Assembly (NCBI GenBank): GCA_032718475.1
Contig: JAUCBJ010002925.1
Span: forward strand, 1 to 60,059
DNA length: 60,059 nucleotides
Direction: 5' to 3'
DNA from: Nemertoderma westbladi
Taxonomy: Eukaryota; Xenacoelomorpha; Nemertodermatida; Nemertodermatidae
The stretch's first letter is position 1; each line of letters opens with the position of its first letter. The position numbers and the translations under genes are program-made. Shown here piece after piece: positions 34,686 through 46,483 of the stretch. The notes under the pieces were generated by a model. The model was not told the DNA's origin and searched no databases. It saw only the letters and a program-made list of their open reading frames with translations.

Positions 34686-36058
34686 TGTTCGCGGTATTTC
34701 AACTTTTCCTAACGCGAGTTGAATATTTTTTGGATTTATTTAAAATGAATATTCCGATATCACTACTGGGTGCGGGAACATGGGATTTGGGTACATTCAA
34801 TGGACTGGGGGCGATTTATGGGCGAATATTGGGGCGACTTACGGGGTACGGGACTCATTTCATGTATTTAAGGGCCAGGGGTGGGAGGCAAAGTTAAGCA
34901 GTATTCAGGTTTGCCTGATTACTATTAGGCCTAGCCAACTTCCTGCTGCCTGTAGAGGTGGATTTGGTAACTCGCTAGGTCTAAAGGACAAGGACTGCCC
35001 TTAGCGGTCCCTGGCCAACAGCAGTTATTACGAGCCTGAAAAGGACATCGGAAAGTCTGCTGCTTGTGTCAGGGATTTGCGACGGGAACCGACGACAGAC
35101 CCCTAGCCAAGCCGTACTGGTTCCTGACCGATCCCTTCGGGGTTCGGGAAGGGTGGGACGGACACGCGAACGGGTCGACCGACTAACGGAGGAAGGGTTC
35201 GACGAGGACTGCCTTCCTGAAGTGGGTTCCACGACCGGCGTTAGTACGAGCCTGAATAAGGACTCGGAAAACCACCAACCGTTGGGGCTCACGACGGGCT
35301 GACAGACCCCTTGCCAAGCCGTACTGGTTCCTGACCGATCCCTTCGGGGTTCGGGAAGGGTGGGACGGACACGCAACGGGGTCGAAAGACAAAGGACTGG
35401 ACTCTACTGGCCTACCGACTGTTCGGAGCAGCTTCTCGGCTGCCGTAGCGACTACGAGCCTGAATAAGGACTCGGAAAGCCTAGGTGGTTGGGTCCCTGT
35501 GATGAACCGACGGACCCCTAGCCAAGCCGTACTGGTTCCTGATGACCGATCCCTTCGGGGTTCGGGAAGGGTGGTACGGACACGCAAACGGGTCCACCGA
35601 CATGACAGACCCCTAGCCAAGCCGTACTGGTTCCTGATGACCGATCCCTTCGGGGTTCGGGAAGGGTGGGACGGACACGCAACAGGGTCGACCGACACCG
35701 ACACTACGGTACCGAGACTAGGACCGGGGAAAATTGGGGAACATTAGTTAGGCTAAAATCTGAGCGAACAGTGGGTAATTAAATAATATACTGTAGGGAT
35801 TTATATTGTCGTGTTATATTATTGTGAATATTTGGTGTATATTGGTTTGGGGAAGCCCAACTTATTCTCAATCAAGGTTCAACTGTAGGGAAGTTACATT
35901 AAAGAGTATATCCAACCAATGAAACTTTTCCTCAACCGCAATCTTGCATTTAAGAACGTATTCCTTCTCCACTACCAATATCCGGTGACTGGCCGGGATT
36001 CCGTGGTCTGAAAAGTTCCGCCTCCAGCAACGGCGTTTTCCCCCATGGTGTCGGGAAT
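34686..36058 (+). mobile_element. LTR-C (3' LTR of the ORF Y element)
   Basis: It begins TGTTCGCGG, sharing its first eight bases with LTR-B but diverging afterwards. It runs up to a sharp junction with Pao gag at about 36060. The right end is inferred from that junction; no TG...CA partner or primer-binding site is certain. It contains a GC-rich structured repeat block (separate entry). Confidence 0.55.
35032..35710 (+). repeat. ~208 bp GC-rich repeat with conserved UUCG hairpin
   Basis: The 20-base palindromic core CCGATCCCTTCGGGGTTCGG occurs unchanged at 35128, 35335, 35546 and 35641. As RNA it forms a hairpin capped by the very stable C(UUCG)G loop with one U-U mismatch. Each is preceded by GCCAAGCCGTACTGGTTCCTGA and followed by GGGAAGGGTGG(G/T)ACGGACACGC, whose CCGTAC/GTACGG words can pair around the hairpin. 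A second word, TACGAGCCTGAA(T)AAGGA, recurs at about 35029, 35240 and 35453. Copies 3 and 4 carry an extra TGA before the hairpin. Confidence 0.9.
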
Positions 36059-36060
36059 AA

Positions 36061-37701
36061 CGGCAACAGAAATTAAAGGAAACAGTAAGAGAGAGTAGGT
36101 TAGAGTTGCAAGAAGTGCAGCAGAGTATCGCTTTAGAACGCGATAAATTAGTAAATATACAAATGGGTATACCACCACCCCCTGTAACAATGTGTCAACC
36201 CTTTAGGTCTGAAGTATTTCATGCGCAAGGTGTGGAGCCTACACGCATCTATACTGCTAGTGAAGTAGAAACTCCTATAGTAAACCCTATTAAGGGTAAT
36301 TATAAACCTGTTGATAATGATATTCCATATAGACCTGATCATAATCCGAGAAATTTATATACCGATAACTCGATATTAAATAATACGATGGCCCAAGAAA
36401 GTTTTACGCGTCAAATGGCTAGAACCGAAGCCCGTCAAGCGGTAAAGGTGGGAGAGATCGTCAAGTTCAATGGAGATGAGATGAAATGGTTACCTTTTAA
36501 TGAATATTATAAAGATAACATACAGAACTCTGTACTATCCAATGGAGAGAAACTTAGATTCCTCATCGAGTGCTTGGAAGGACCTCCCAAGTTAATGGCG
36601 TTAAAGTTTATTGGACATCCAGATGGATTGAGACAAGTTTGGGATACACTAAACATCAGGTATGGTAATAGGATTAACATAGCTAGGTATTTGTATGCGA
36701 AATTAGTAGCGCCCCGAAAGTTTCTTAGTAGCGGGATTATCGAGTTTTCCGATGAGATCCAGGAGATCTGTGGACAGCTAGATTGGCTAGGTAAGTCTCA
36801 GGAATATCAGAGTTCCATGGTTGTTGGAGCTGTAGCATCTACTTTGCCAAAGGGTGGAGTAGGCACTCGTTGGGACAAAAAGGTTCTTTATATGATGGAC
36901 CAGCAACAAAGGGACCCCACCATGGCTGATCTCATGTCATTCTTAAATGGAGAGGTAAGATTACAGCTCCTAAAGCAGTCCCGAGAGAAGACACCGGAAA
37001 ACAAGGTGAGTGAAAAACCCGTTTCTAGGAGAAAGGTAACACCAGTGTGTTATACAGACGACTGCGAAAGCCAGACCTCCCACGAGGAGAACAGCTGGAA
37101 AGACACCGAAGGATCTTACTATGTCAACAAAATACGGAAAGACATAAGTAAATCTAAGTCTCGAACCAGTGACAGGAGAGAACAGGTAACAACAACTCCT
37201 CCGACGTCTCCTAAGAGAATTCATGGAAGAAAGCCCGAGAAAAGAACAAGTGTGCACAACACCACACAGGTTAAAGTAAGTAACATCAAACCCAAATGTG
37301 CATTGTGCGACGGGCCCCATCGCTTGAGTGGATGTGATGAATTCTTGAAGAAATCCCTAAAGGATAGACGTGATGTCATGTGGGATAAGCGGTTGTGTTA
37401 TAATTGTCTCCGACAAGGACACCAACGGCGGACCTGTTACTCAGACGCGAGGTGTGCTAAGTGCGGCGCAAAACATCATATCTTGCAGCACACAGAATTT
37501 GACAGAACACGCACGAGTCAGGTGAGTGAGCCCGAACTACATGTCCAATTCAGTGATGTGAACGACACTGACCACAGCTCTGAGATGGAAGGATTCTACA
37601 CGGACGAATTCTCCGACGAAAACGAATCCTGTTATATGATAAACACCGCAGTGTATCGAGCACTTACGTATGAGACTGAAACAAGCGAAGAAGATCCTTG
37701 A
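36061..37701 (+). pseudogene. gag: BEL/Pao gag (DUF1759-type and zinc knuckles), 5'-truncated
   Basis: The open frame starts after a TAA at 36058. Coiled-coil residues (RLELQEVQQS) correspond to the end of the N-terminal Gag seen at 27380-25330, so the first ~650 residues are missing. Then comes the DUF1759-type core (FNGDEMKWLPFNEYY, EKLRFLIECLEGPP, WDTLNIRYG, about 36460-36680), a basic linker, and a zinc-knuckle region (CALCDGPHRLSGC, CYNCLRQGHQRRTC, CAKCGAKHH, about 37297-37480). An acidic C-terminus follows. It forms the nucleoprotein core and binds RNA. It ends at TGA 37699-37701 with the protease in the same frame beyond it. Confidence 0.93.
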
Positions 37702-38064
37702 CTGACTATTCCGGACCGGCAACCATCTTGGAAAGCGCCGACTTCCAACGTCGGAATCCGGGAATTCCCTGTAGTGCAGCTGAGAGTCCACGGACTAGGG
37801 AAAATTTTGATAGTAAACGCCCTCCTTGACTCTGGCAGCACGGGTACATTCATCGACAAAGAACTAGCCGAAGACATCTTTGCTGGACAACCCAAGTTCC
37901 GAACTAAGTTGAACCTTTCAGGAATTATGCAGGTTTGGAAATCCACAGTAGCTACAGATTACTATGTGGGTGCGTTGTCCACTCCCCAGGATGAACTAGG
38001 AGAACATAGCATAAGGTCAGTAAAAATGGTGGCAATAAAGAACTTTGCTACCAGCCAAGTGTAA
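37702..38064 (+). pseudogene. pro: Pao aspartic protease
   Basis: Continues in the gag frame after a single TGA. It contains VVQLRVHGLGKILIVNALL followed by DSGSTGTFID, the DSG active-site motif of retroviral-type proteases (about 37823). It stops at TAA 38062-38064. The linker to the RT (38065-38237) is broken by further stops and a frame change. Confidence 0.85.
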
Positions 38065-38237
38065 CCTTACAACTGGGATGAAGACCATTTTACCCAGCAG
38101 CATGATATCCCTAGATTCAACACCGACAGGCGCTTGAGACATTATTAAAACGGCCTGCTCGACCGCAACCATTACAAACGTACGCGGGAAGAACAAGAGT
38201 AGGTTGGTACTTCACTGGACCTTCCCGTAGAACACTA

Positions 38238-39647
38238 ATGGAAAGACTCCCTCAGGAGAGGATACATCAGGTGAGTGAATGGGAAGAGGAAATCAGTGAG
38301 GGAGAAACCACAACTAAGGGAACACCATACTCCTCAGATAATGACGATATTACTCAATTATATGACGAGGAAAATACAATCGACCTCCTCACCGAAAATC
38401 ACGCTTGGTTAAACCAAGTAAACTTGTGCCATCTCATCAATCATGTCGGACAATTCACCTACAACGACGAATTAAACAAAGTGATAGATCGATACAATAA
38501 CAAGATTTGCGATGAACACGACATACGATTCTTTACTCAAGAAGCCGTAGAGCCTAATTCCTATGACAAGGTCTTGTCCGTCGAGGAAGAGAGAGCCAAG
38601 CAGATTCAGGAAATGACTACCCGTTTTCTTAAAGATCAAGGTCGCTATGAGATTGGTCTTCCGTTCCGACGGCGAGAACCCAACTTTATAAATAACCGAC
38701 CCTTAGCGGAAAAGAGAATCGCGCAACTACATCGGCGTCTTACGGCCAATGTTTCAGCCAGGGAAATGTACAAAACCCAGCTGAAGAAATTCATCGATAA
38801 GGGATACGGAGAGCGAGTACCGGACGAAACACCCATAACTGAGAGAACGTATTATCTAACACATCATTACGTTCCCAAACCCGGTAAACCCAACGAAGTC
38901 CGGGTAGTGTTCGATGGCTCCGCCCTTTACATGGGCCAATCCCTGAACTCCGAATTGTTGCCGGGACCCAACTTACTCCAATCCTTGTTGGGAATACTAT
39001 TAAGATTACGGCAATATTCTACCGCTTTCGCTTCGGACATCGAAGGAATGTTCTTACAAGTCAAGGCGCTGGATAGGGATCGAGACAGCCTACGACTTCT
39101 GTGGTGGCCTGAAGGAGATCTCAACCTAAAAACGGTGGAGTACTGGATGACCATCCAGGCTTTCGGGATCATCTCGAGCCCCTCGAATGCTTGTTCAGTA
39201 GTGCGTACCACTGCTGATGACAACCGAGACACCTTCTCTAAAGCGGTTATCGACAACATCAAACTGGATATATACATGGACGACAATTTATAGTCCCTCC
39301 CATCGGTGGAAGAAGCCATTGATGTTGCCAAGGGAACGGTAGAGTGCTTGCGACGCGGTGGATTTCGACTAACCAAATTCACTAGTAACTCCCATGAGTT
39401 TCTGGAGTCGATCCCGGTAGAAGACCGAGGTGTTAAAGATCTGGACCTCATCAAGGATGATCTTCCGGAAACCAAGACGCTTGGTTTAAAATGGGACATG
39501 GAGAGAGATATCTTGTTTTTCCAGTTAAAACAGCGAGATAATGCAGTTAGAACTAAACGGATTTGTCTAAGTATCCTGAGCACTTATTTCGATCCATTGG
39601 GATTTATTAGTCCAGTTATATTGGTTTCTCGGAGCCTAGTGCAATAA
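38238..39647 (+). pseudogene. pol: Pao reverse transcriptase
   Basis: Motifs are LTHHYVPKPGKPNEVRVVFDG, SAFASDIEGMFLQV-type first catalytic aspartate (about 39034) and FGIISSPSNA. The catalytic YMDDN is at about 39276, immediately followed by an in-frame TAG (39291). The same frame goes on through the connection (SLPSVEEAIDVAK, LGLKWDMERD, STYFDPLGFISP) to TAA at 39645. Only these stops break it; no frameshift is seen. Confidence 0.93.
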
Positions 39648-40741
39648 ATATGGCTTGAAAACCACTCGTGGATCGATCCACTTAAGGGAGAACTACTAAA
39701 GAAGTGGATGAAATGGGAAGATTATCTACCGTCCATCGAGAACTTTACGATTTTCCGTTCATATTTTGGTCACGTTCTCGCCACGTATTCCTATCAACTC
39801 CATGTGTTTGGAGACACCAGCGATATGGCAATAGGTATAGTAGCCTACCTGAGGGTTGAAACTCCAGATGGAATTAAAGTTGCCTTGGTCACCTCTAAGG
39901 CCGTGATAAACAACAAACTACGAGTTCCTCGAGCAGAGTTAAAGGCGGCTCTATAGGCTACAGCCATCGGCCGGAATGTAACAGAACAGATCAACTATCC
40001 ACTGGAGAAAACTGTCTATTGGACTGATGCTTTACTCGTTTTGGAGTATATGACCAATGAAGTCTGTCAGTTCAGCATCTTCGTTATCAACAGAGTAGCC
40101 ATTATACTTAGTCGCTCTAATGTAGATCAATGGAGACATTGCCCTGGGACGATTAATCCAGCCGACATTGCCTCCAGAGGAGCAACTTCTCAAGAACTGA
40201 TAGATACTCCAGACTGGTTAGGTGGACCCGACTTCCTAAGTAAAGAAGAGGATGAATGGCCTCCTCATCTTACCACGGCTGAGATTAGACAAGCCAAGGG
40301 AGCGGAGAAAGTCAAACCTAAAACCCGGACGAGTAAATCAAAGTTATTTAAACCCGTGATAGATCTATCTGTACTACACATTTCCAGGGACGACGCTGTG
40401 GATCTAAACTCCCCCACCACAAACAGATCTGTTATAGACATCAGAGAAAGAGACTGGAAATCTGGAACACCAGACGTCTCGCAAGGACTCTCACCTCTCC
40501 TGCAGAGAGCCATAAATCACTATAGCTCCTGGAATTGGCTTTGTAAGGCCGTCGTGTATTTGAAGCGATGCTTCCATCATCACTATTCCAGGACGAAGAT
40601 CACTAGTGATACCGCTCCACTGACATCCGAGCAGGTCCATGCTATTAAAGATCTTCCCACATACAAAGTGTCGGGTAGGTTTCTGACGCAGAAGATCAGT
40701 TACCAAGAGCATGAAGCAACCAATAAGCAGATACTGAGACT
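39648..40741 (+). pseudogene. pol: Pao RNase H and linker to integrase
   Basis: Same frame as the RT. FGDTSDMAIG, ELKAAL, YWTDALLVLEYM and PADIASRG supply the acidic residues of a Pao-type RNase H (about 39810-40170). The sequence continues as DTPDWLGGPDF and IDLSVLHISRDDAVDL. One TAG (39954) interrupts it. It is cut at 40753 by a LINE-A fragment. Confidence 0.9.
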
Positions 40742-40753
40742 CTTGCAATGCTA

Positions 40754-41314
40754 CTACTACTACTACTACTAGGATCGGCATGCTGCATTGCAGCTGCATT
40801 TTTAAGAATGCTGTGCCGGCTTGTCAACAAAATTGCACCGCCACAACTCCCTATCACCCATGACATTTGCTAGATCATCCGCATGTTTAAGGCCAGTGTC
40901 CTTTAAGATGCGTCTCAAGAAAGTCATGGGCTGTCCACCATGCTTATTCACTCCATGAGGCTGCCAAAGTACAAGATTATGCACTGGCTGGTCCTCACGG
41001 CGAAAGCAATGTCCTGCAAAGCGGAGGCGATTTTGTTCTAGTGTCAAGCTTGGGGGAACCAATGAGACTTCCAATGTTATATAGTGTCTGGTTGGAGATG
41101 TGTGCATTGTACTTGACACAATGAACCCGGCGTAGCATTCTTGTGAATGTGCCATCCAGAGATTTGGTATCCTCAGCAGTTAGAGCCCAGCATGGACTCC
41201 CGTAGAGGAGTACTGGAACTACTGCTGCTCTAAATAATCGGACCTTAAGTTTCCGATTAATTCTTGGTGACTTCCAAATCCTGGAAAGCCTATTCAAGGC
41301 TGCCCATTGGCCGG
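40754..41314 (-). mobile_element. 5'-truncated LINE-A insertion in Pao pol
   Basis: Minus strand, 561 bases, (TAG)n tail at the left. It is flanked by a perfect 12-base duplication CTTGCAATGCTA (40742-40753 and 41315-41326). It encodes the same C-terminal region as 22278-22775 with one frameshift. Confidence 0.96.
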
Positions 41315-42597
41315 CTTGCAATGCTATGAAGATTCCGATAAGTATTTCCTGTTGTTGAGAAATCCACAGATGCGCTTAAGGGATCGTTTCTCTAGCACAA
41401 TGATAGATGGGTTAATACGTCTTGGAGGGAGACTAACTAATGCTCCATTATCCTTTGACACTAAGTTTCCCATACTCATTAGAAATCTTGAAATACAAAT
41501 CAAGATGATTGTAGATGTTCACAGTAGGCTTTACCATGCTGGTAGAGAACGAGTTCTTAGCGAAATTCGAACTCGCTTATTTCCATAAGCCCCGTAGAGC
41601 TCTGAACCAAGTTCTTAGGAACTGTATACCCTGTAGGAAAGCATTCAGTAGGCCTTTAACACAGCGAGAGGCAGAATTACATAGGGAACGAGTAAGCTTC
41701 TATGAACCACCCTTTACTAATACTGGTGTGGATTTATTTGGCCCTATTGAAGTATATCGTGCTAGGACTATAGTCAAGCGATGGTGTGTCATCTTTGTCT
41801 GTATGACTTGTAGAGCGATCCATCTAGATATGGTGAACGATCTATCTACCAACAGCTTCATACTGAGTTTACGCCGACAGATCGCTCGCTTTGGAACTAG
41901 CAACACGATGAGATCCGATAAGGGAACGAACTTCATTGGCGCCAATAATGAGATCAAAGCTTACGTTAAAGATTGGAACCAAAGACAGGTGGACGATCAG
42001 CTAAGGGTAACAGCATCTAGCTGGACCTTCAACGCCGCCGACGCCCCTTGGTGGAGAGGAAGTTGGGAGAGATTAATAAGGAGCGTGAAGACTGCATTTC
42101 ACTTTATAGTGCCGTGCCGCGCGTATCTCACCGATGAACTTTTGTGGACGTTAATGGAAGAAATCGCCGCCTATCTTAACGAGAGACCGCTTATGCCAGT
42201 CTCATTGAGTCCCGACTCCCTAGAAGCGCTAACACCCGCGCATTTCCTACTGAAGAAACCTGTAGCCATGCTCCCACAATCGGAAATCACGGACGGAGAC
42301 GAATACTGCCAACAAACTTGGCAACTCATGCAGTTATTATCCCGTCGTTTCGCTGACCATTTCGAAAAACATTATTTGCCTACGCTACAACTTCGAACCA
42401 AGTGGTTTGCGCAGCACGAAAACGTCAGCACCGGAGACATGGTCCTTATTGTGGAATCAGATTTTCCACGTAAGCAGTGGCAGACAGGTCGTATCATCGA
42501 GACTCATATATCCTATGATGGTTTAATGCGATCGGTAGAACTCGTCGTCATGCGACGTAACTTTAAGAAACCTGGAATTGTATTCGAAACACAATAA
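41315..42597 (+). pseudogene. pol: Pao integrase and C-terminal domain
   Basis: An HHCC zinc region (VHSRLYHAG ... NCIPCRK, about 41517-41640) is followed by the catalytic core: D in GVDLFGPI, D in SDKGTNFIGA, E in SWERLIRSVK (about 41725-42085). A DUF5641-like tail follows (GDMVLIVESDFPRKQWQ, to TAA 42597). One frameshift near 41560-41585 separates the zinc region from the core. The integrase inserts the cDNA; this copy is disabled by the LINE insertion and frameshift. Confidence 0.92.
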
Positions 42598-42939
42598 CTC
42601 AATCGCCCAATTGGTCGTTTTATGTTTACTGGAAAGAGACAGAGAGCTATCCGGAAATTATGGAAGGCAAGATACTCTTCCTACGACCACTTCCCTAATC
42701 CAACAAACATCTAGGGACTCCTCAAAGTAACAGAGTATGGAGCGGGTGTGTGACTACATTATTTTATATTTTTTATTATTTTTATATTTATGTATGTATT
42801 ATTACGTAATTTTTATTATTATAATCGTTTTCTTTAATTATATTTAGTAGAATATTATTTTAGCGAATATTTAGTAGATTAGTGCAATATATATATTCGT
42901 GTTTATTATTTAATTACTTAACATTATATATTTAGTTTA

Positions 42940-43504
42940 CTACTACTACTACTACTACTAGGTCGAGCGAACTCGGACAGTGGAAATGAGATCCTTCCAG
43001 GCTTCCCGATTCTCCATAGTTGTCGCAATTTCGTTTCTCCCAAGTTCAGTATCCCTTTCAAGTTGATCTATATATGTTATGGCAGGTCGTCCACGACTAC
43101 GCTTTCCATGAGTTGGTTGCCAGAGAAGTAGATCTGGTATGACCTCGTCTTTACTTCGCCAGCAGTGCCCACTGAATCTTAATCTGCGTTCACGGAGGGT
43201 GGTTGATACAGGTGGTATTGTACCATAAAGCTCGGCGTTTGTCATGTGTTGTCTCCAGCTGATGTTTAGGGCTGCCCTTAGTAGTCTTGTGTAGCAACCA
43301 TCAATTCGTTGTTCAAGCGATTTAGTCAGTGTCCAGGTCTCACCCCCGTATAAAAATACACTTTCCACTGTGGCTCGAAAGAACTTAGTCTTCAGGTGCC
43401 TGGAGAGATCTTATTTCCAGATGGTATCCATTTTTGAAAGAGCTACCCAAGCCTTTGCTTTCCTAACTTCTATGTCCTTTTTGCTACTTATTATATAGTT
43501 TAAC
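42940..43504 (-). mobile_element. 5'-truncated LINE-B insertion
   Basis: Minus-strand 3' end of LINE-B with a (TAG)n tail and an open C-terminal frame (GGETWTLT, RRLRFSGHCWR; 43368-42958). It is flanked by the 13-base duplication TATATTTAGTTTA (42927-42939 and 43505-43517). The uninterrupted site is at about 15419-15432. Confidence 0.95.
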
Positions 43505-44232
43505 TATATTTAGTTTAACGGCGATAAATAATTCTTTTTTCTCTTTCCTTACTGTCCGTATCATATTATAAATACGTGACTACAGTAAGATGAAATGTCC
43601 ATACTTATTAAAGTACAATAAAGCTCCTACTATACTCAAGTATTATTGGTAAGTAGAGTATTAGGAATGCAAAGTTCAGATCCTCGTGTCTCGGCTAAAC
43701 CAAGCTCTGGGTAGACCTTGGAAACGACTTGCCTCTTCTCACTGACATTGCTTCTTGCAATATTGCTCTCATACCGTATATTAAATAACGTCCCCAGACA
43801 TGTTCTGGAATAAATAGGTGCCCATCTTAAATATTAAATATTTACTAAATATTTATAAAATTCTATAAAATCTATTAAAACAAATGTTATAATAGAGTAA
43901 AAAGCAGACAAATAAACTCTAAGGAGTTTGTAAACCAAGAAAATCCAAATTCTGTTAAAATTCAGATCCTTTAAAATTCTAGTCGATTAAGATATCGTAG
44001 CACTTACCGATACTCTTAAAAGGACAAATTTCCTAGAATTAAGGATCCTAGTCCCCAGACATGTTCTGGAATAAAAACGTGTCTATTTTAGTGTCAAATA
44101 ATAAAATTTACGGGAATAATTTTAAATTCATATCCTCTCATGAATTTAATAAATTTTCATTTTATACAATTTATAACATTCCCAAAATTCCATTAATTAA
44201 TAGATCATGGGAGCGGAGATTCACCCTATTAA

Positions 44233-45812
44233 CCCTATTAGTACCGGGCTATAAAATGTTGTACAAATACCGGGGGGGGGGGGGGGGGGGGGGTCATATT
44301 GACCCCCCCCCCCCCCCCTCTAAAATCTACAAATATTTACGAAAACGTCTGATTTTTTATTTGTACGTAGGTATCACTTGTCTGGATCCGACCGAAAAAA
44401 AAAAAGTTCGAAAAAATGTACTGGGGTGGTTATATTGCAGCACCAAAATTACAAGTAGTGCACAATTTTCACCAAATTTGAAAGTTACATTTTCGGCTAA
44501 TTATTTTTCAATCCAGGTTTTCTGGGGTGCAAAATACATTGGAAAATATTAAAAAATGATATGATTACTATAAATGGCTGTTTAGTCCTCTCTGCGCAGG
44601 AAAAAAATGAAAAAAACAAGTAACCAGCACTTTTCAGTTAGAACACAAAATTTTGAATTCACTTATACCATGCTATAAATTCACATTTTCAGGTTTTCGA
44701 GGGCGCTGATTCTAATGGAATACATTTCTAATATGCCAGATCATTGCTACTTGTATTTTTCGGCGTAATTTGGCAAATTTTGGTGCTAGCACCAAATTTC
44801 GTACCCATCACCAAAAAGTACAAGTTTGTGATGTCCAGTGCTGTTTTTATTGATTCCATCGGATTCAGGACCCTCACCAACCCGTATAACGCTAGAAACA
44901 AGGTGATACTATCTACTTATCAATTTGCAAATTTTCCAAAATTTGGTGCTGGCACAACAATTTTCACCCACCGGCGAAAAATACAAGTTTGAGAACTCTT
45001 ATGAAATTATTACTGATTCCATTGAATTCAGAACCATCACAAACCCGTATAACGCAAGAAACAAGGTGACACAATAAATTGATATATTTGATGGTTTTCA
45101 AAATTTGGTGCTAGCACCACATTTTGCACCCACATCCGAAAAATACAAGTTTGAGATGTCTAGTTCGATAATTACATTTTCCATTGAATTCAGAACAGCC
45201 ATAAACCTCTAAAACGCAAGAAATAAATTGTCACAAGCAATTTTATCTATTGAATGGATTTTCAAAATTTCGTGCTAGCACCAAAATTTGCACACAGCAC
45301 CGAAAAATACAAGTTTGATACGCTTGGTGCAACTCGTATCTATTTCATCGAATCCAGAAACCCAAAAAACCCCAATTGCGTAAAAAACAAGTTTCAAACT
45401 ATCAATTTACAAAATTGACTTATTTCAAAATTTGGTGCTGGCACCAAAATTTGGCACCCACCGAAAAAAACAAGTTTGAAATTTCTAAATCAATTTATAT
45501 GAATTCCATCAAATTTCTAACACCAAAAAACCGGTGTAAATCAAAAATAGAGATGTTACAATTCATATTTAATGAAATGTAATTTTCAAAAAACGTCTCA
45601 AAAAAAGTGCCAAAAGTAGGGTTAAAAAATGGTGCTATAACTCGAAAAGTACCCAATATTTTTGAAAAACGGTTTTTACTACTAGGAAGACAAAAGATTT
45701 TTAGGAAAAGTCATAAAATTTCAGATTCCCAACTGCGTTTATTTCAGAATTATAATAAAAAAACCACGGGGGGGGGGGGTCATATTGACCCCCCCCCCCG
45801 GGTTTAATAGGG
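44233..45812. mobile_element. TTAA-flanked MITE, family 1 (piggyBac-type)
   Basis: Flanked by TTAA at 44229-44232 and 45813-45816. The left terminus CCCTATTAGTACCGGG and the inverted right terminus CCCTATTAAACCCGGG match at 14 of 16 positions. Just inside both ends lies a G-run, TCATATTGA, C-run palindrome that can form a long hairpin. The uninterrupted TTAA target is in copy 1 of the spacer at about 16025-16028. The interior is a degenerate tandem repeat around 'GGTGCTAGCACCAAATTT' and 'GAAAAATACAAGTTTG'. No transposase. TTAA duplication and CCCT ends fit piggyBac-type mobilisation. Confidence 0.93.
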
Positions 45813-46483
45813 TTAAGTATATTAGTGTGCGAGAATCTCCAACATATAGTCAATAGCCGATAAAAATTCATAAAATCATGTATAAAGGGAAATATTGACA
45901 ATTAAAGAATTACTATTAAATAGCATCCCAGATCTGTATGCATGAGAATTACCCTAATTCTACTGCTGGCTTTCCATAATGTCACCATAGCAACAACCAC
46001 GCTAGAATTAGAAGCGAGTTAAAAGAACAATAGAAAGCTTGCCCCATTGAATAGCATACGGAATAAATAGCACACTGCTAGTATCCAGGGATACATAATA
46101 ATAACGTGGCATTCTGGAAGGCACTTGACTAACGGACAAATGGCCTGAATGTGTACAATTTGTGACAGTTGTGTGGAATTTGTGCATTTATAGGTGAATG
46201 TTACTACTAAAGTGTGTTTACAGTAGCAAGTCGCAGTTGTGAAAGTAGCCCTACCTCTGCAGTAAGAACCTGAAGTAAATCTAAGCCCTTGGGACGGACA
46301 GTGGAGTGACTCGCGCTGGTTATTGTTGTCGTTGCGTAGCTACTACGTTGGTGAGAGGCACAGCTACGACAGTACATCAGCGCTGAGGATCTTGCACTGT
46401 CCGGGGGCATTTAGGGGGAGGCAGCGACGACCGCTAGCCTAAATATAATTTAATTATAATATCGATAAACTCATATAGCAACT

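Larger units (their letters stand above)
42598..46483 (+). other. Pao pol-to-ORF X spacer, copy 2, with two insertions
   Basis: Matches 15100-16692 after removal of a LINE-B fragment (42940-43504) and a MITE (44233-45812). A paralogous piece of the spacer (TCCCCAGACATGTTCTGGAATAA at about 43793 and 44053) is also duplicated inside. Confidence 0.8.

Noticed and set aside
35540-35570. CTGATGA followed by a hairpin and GAAG, resembling another hammerhead
   Set aside because: The required GAAA box is GAAG and no cleavage triplet or helix III follows. Two of the four repeat copies lack the TGA of CTGATGA. I keep only a structured-repeat call.
40742-40780. CTA repeats at 9107, 40751, 42940 and TAG repeats at 22805 as independent microsatellites
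   Set aside because: Each is the 3' tail of an RTE-like LINE and adjoins a target duplication or a known LINE 3' end.
42730-43800. Region after pol taken as the Pao 3' LTR
   Set aside because: The same sequence lies between pol and ORF X in both copies, and no TG...CA ends or polypurine tract could be fixed. Treated as an unresolved spacer.
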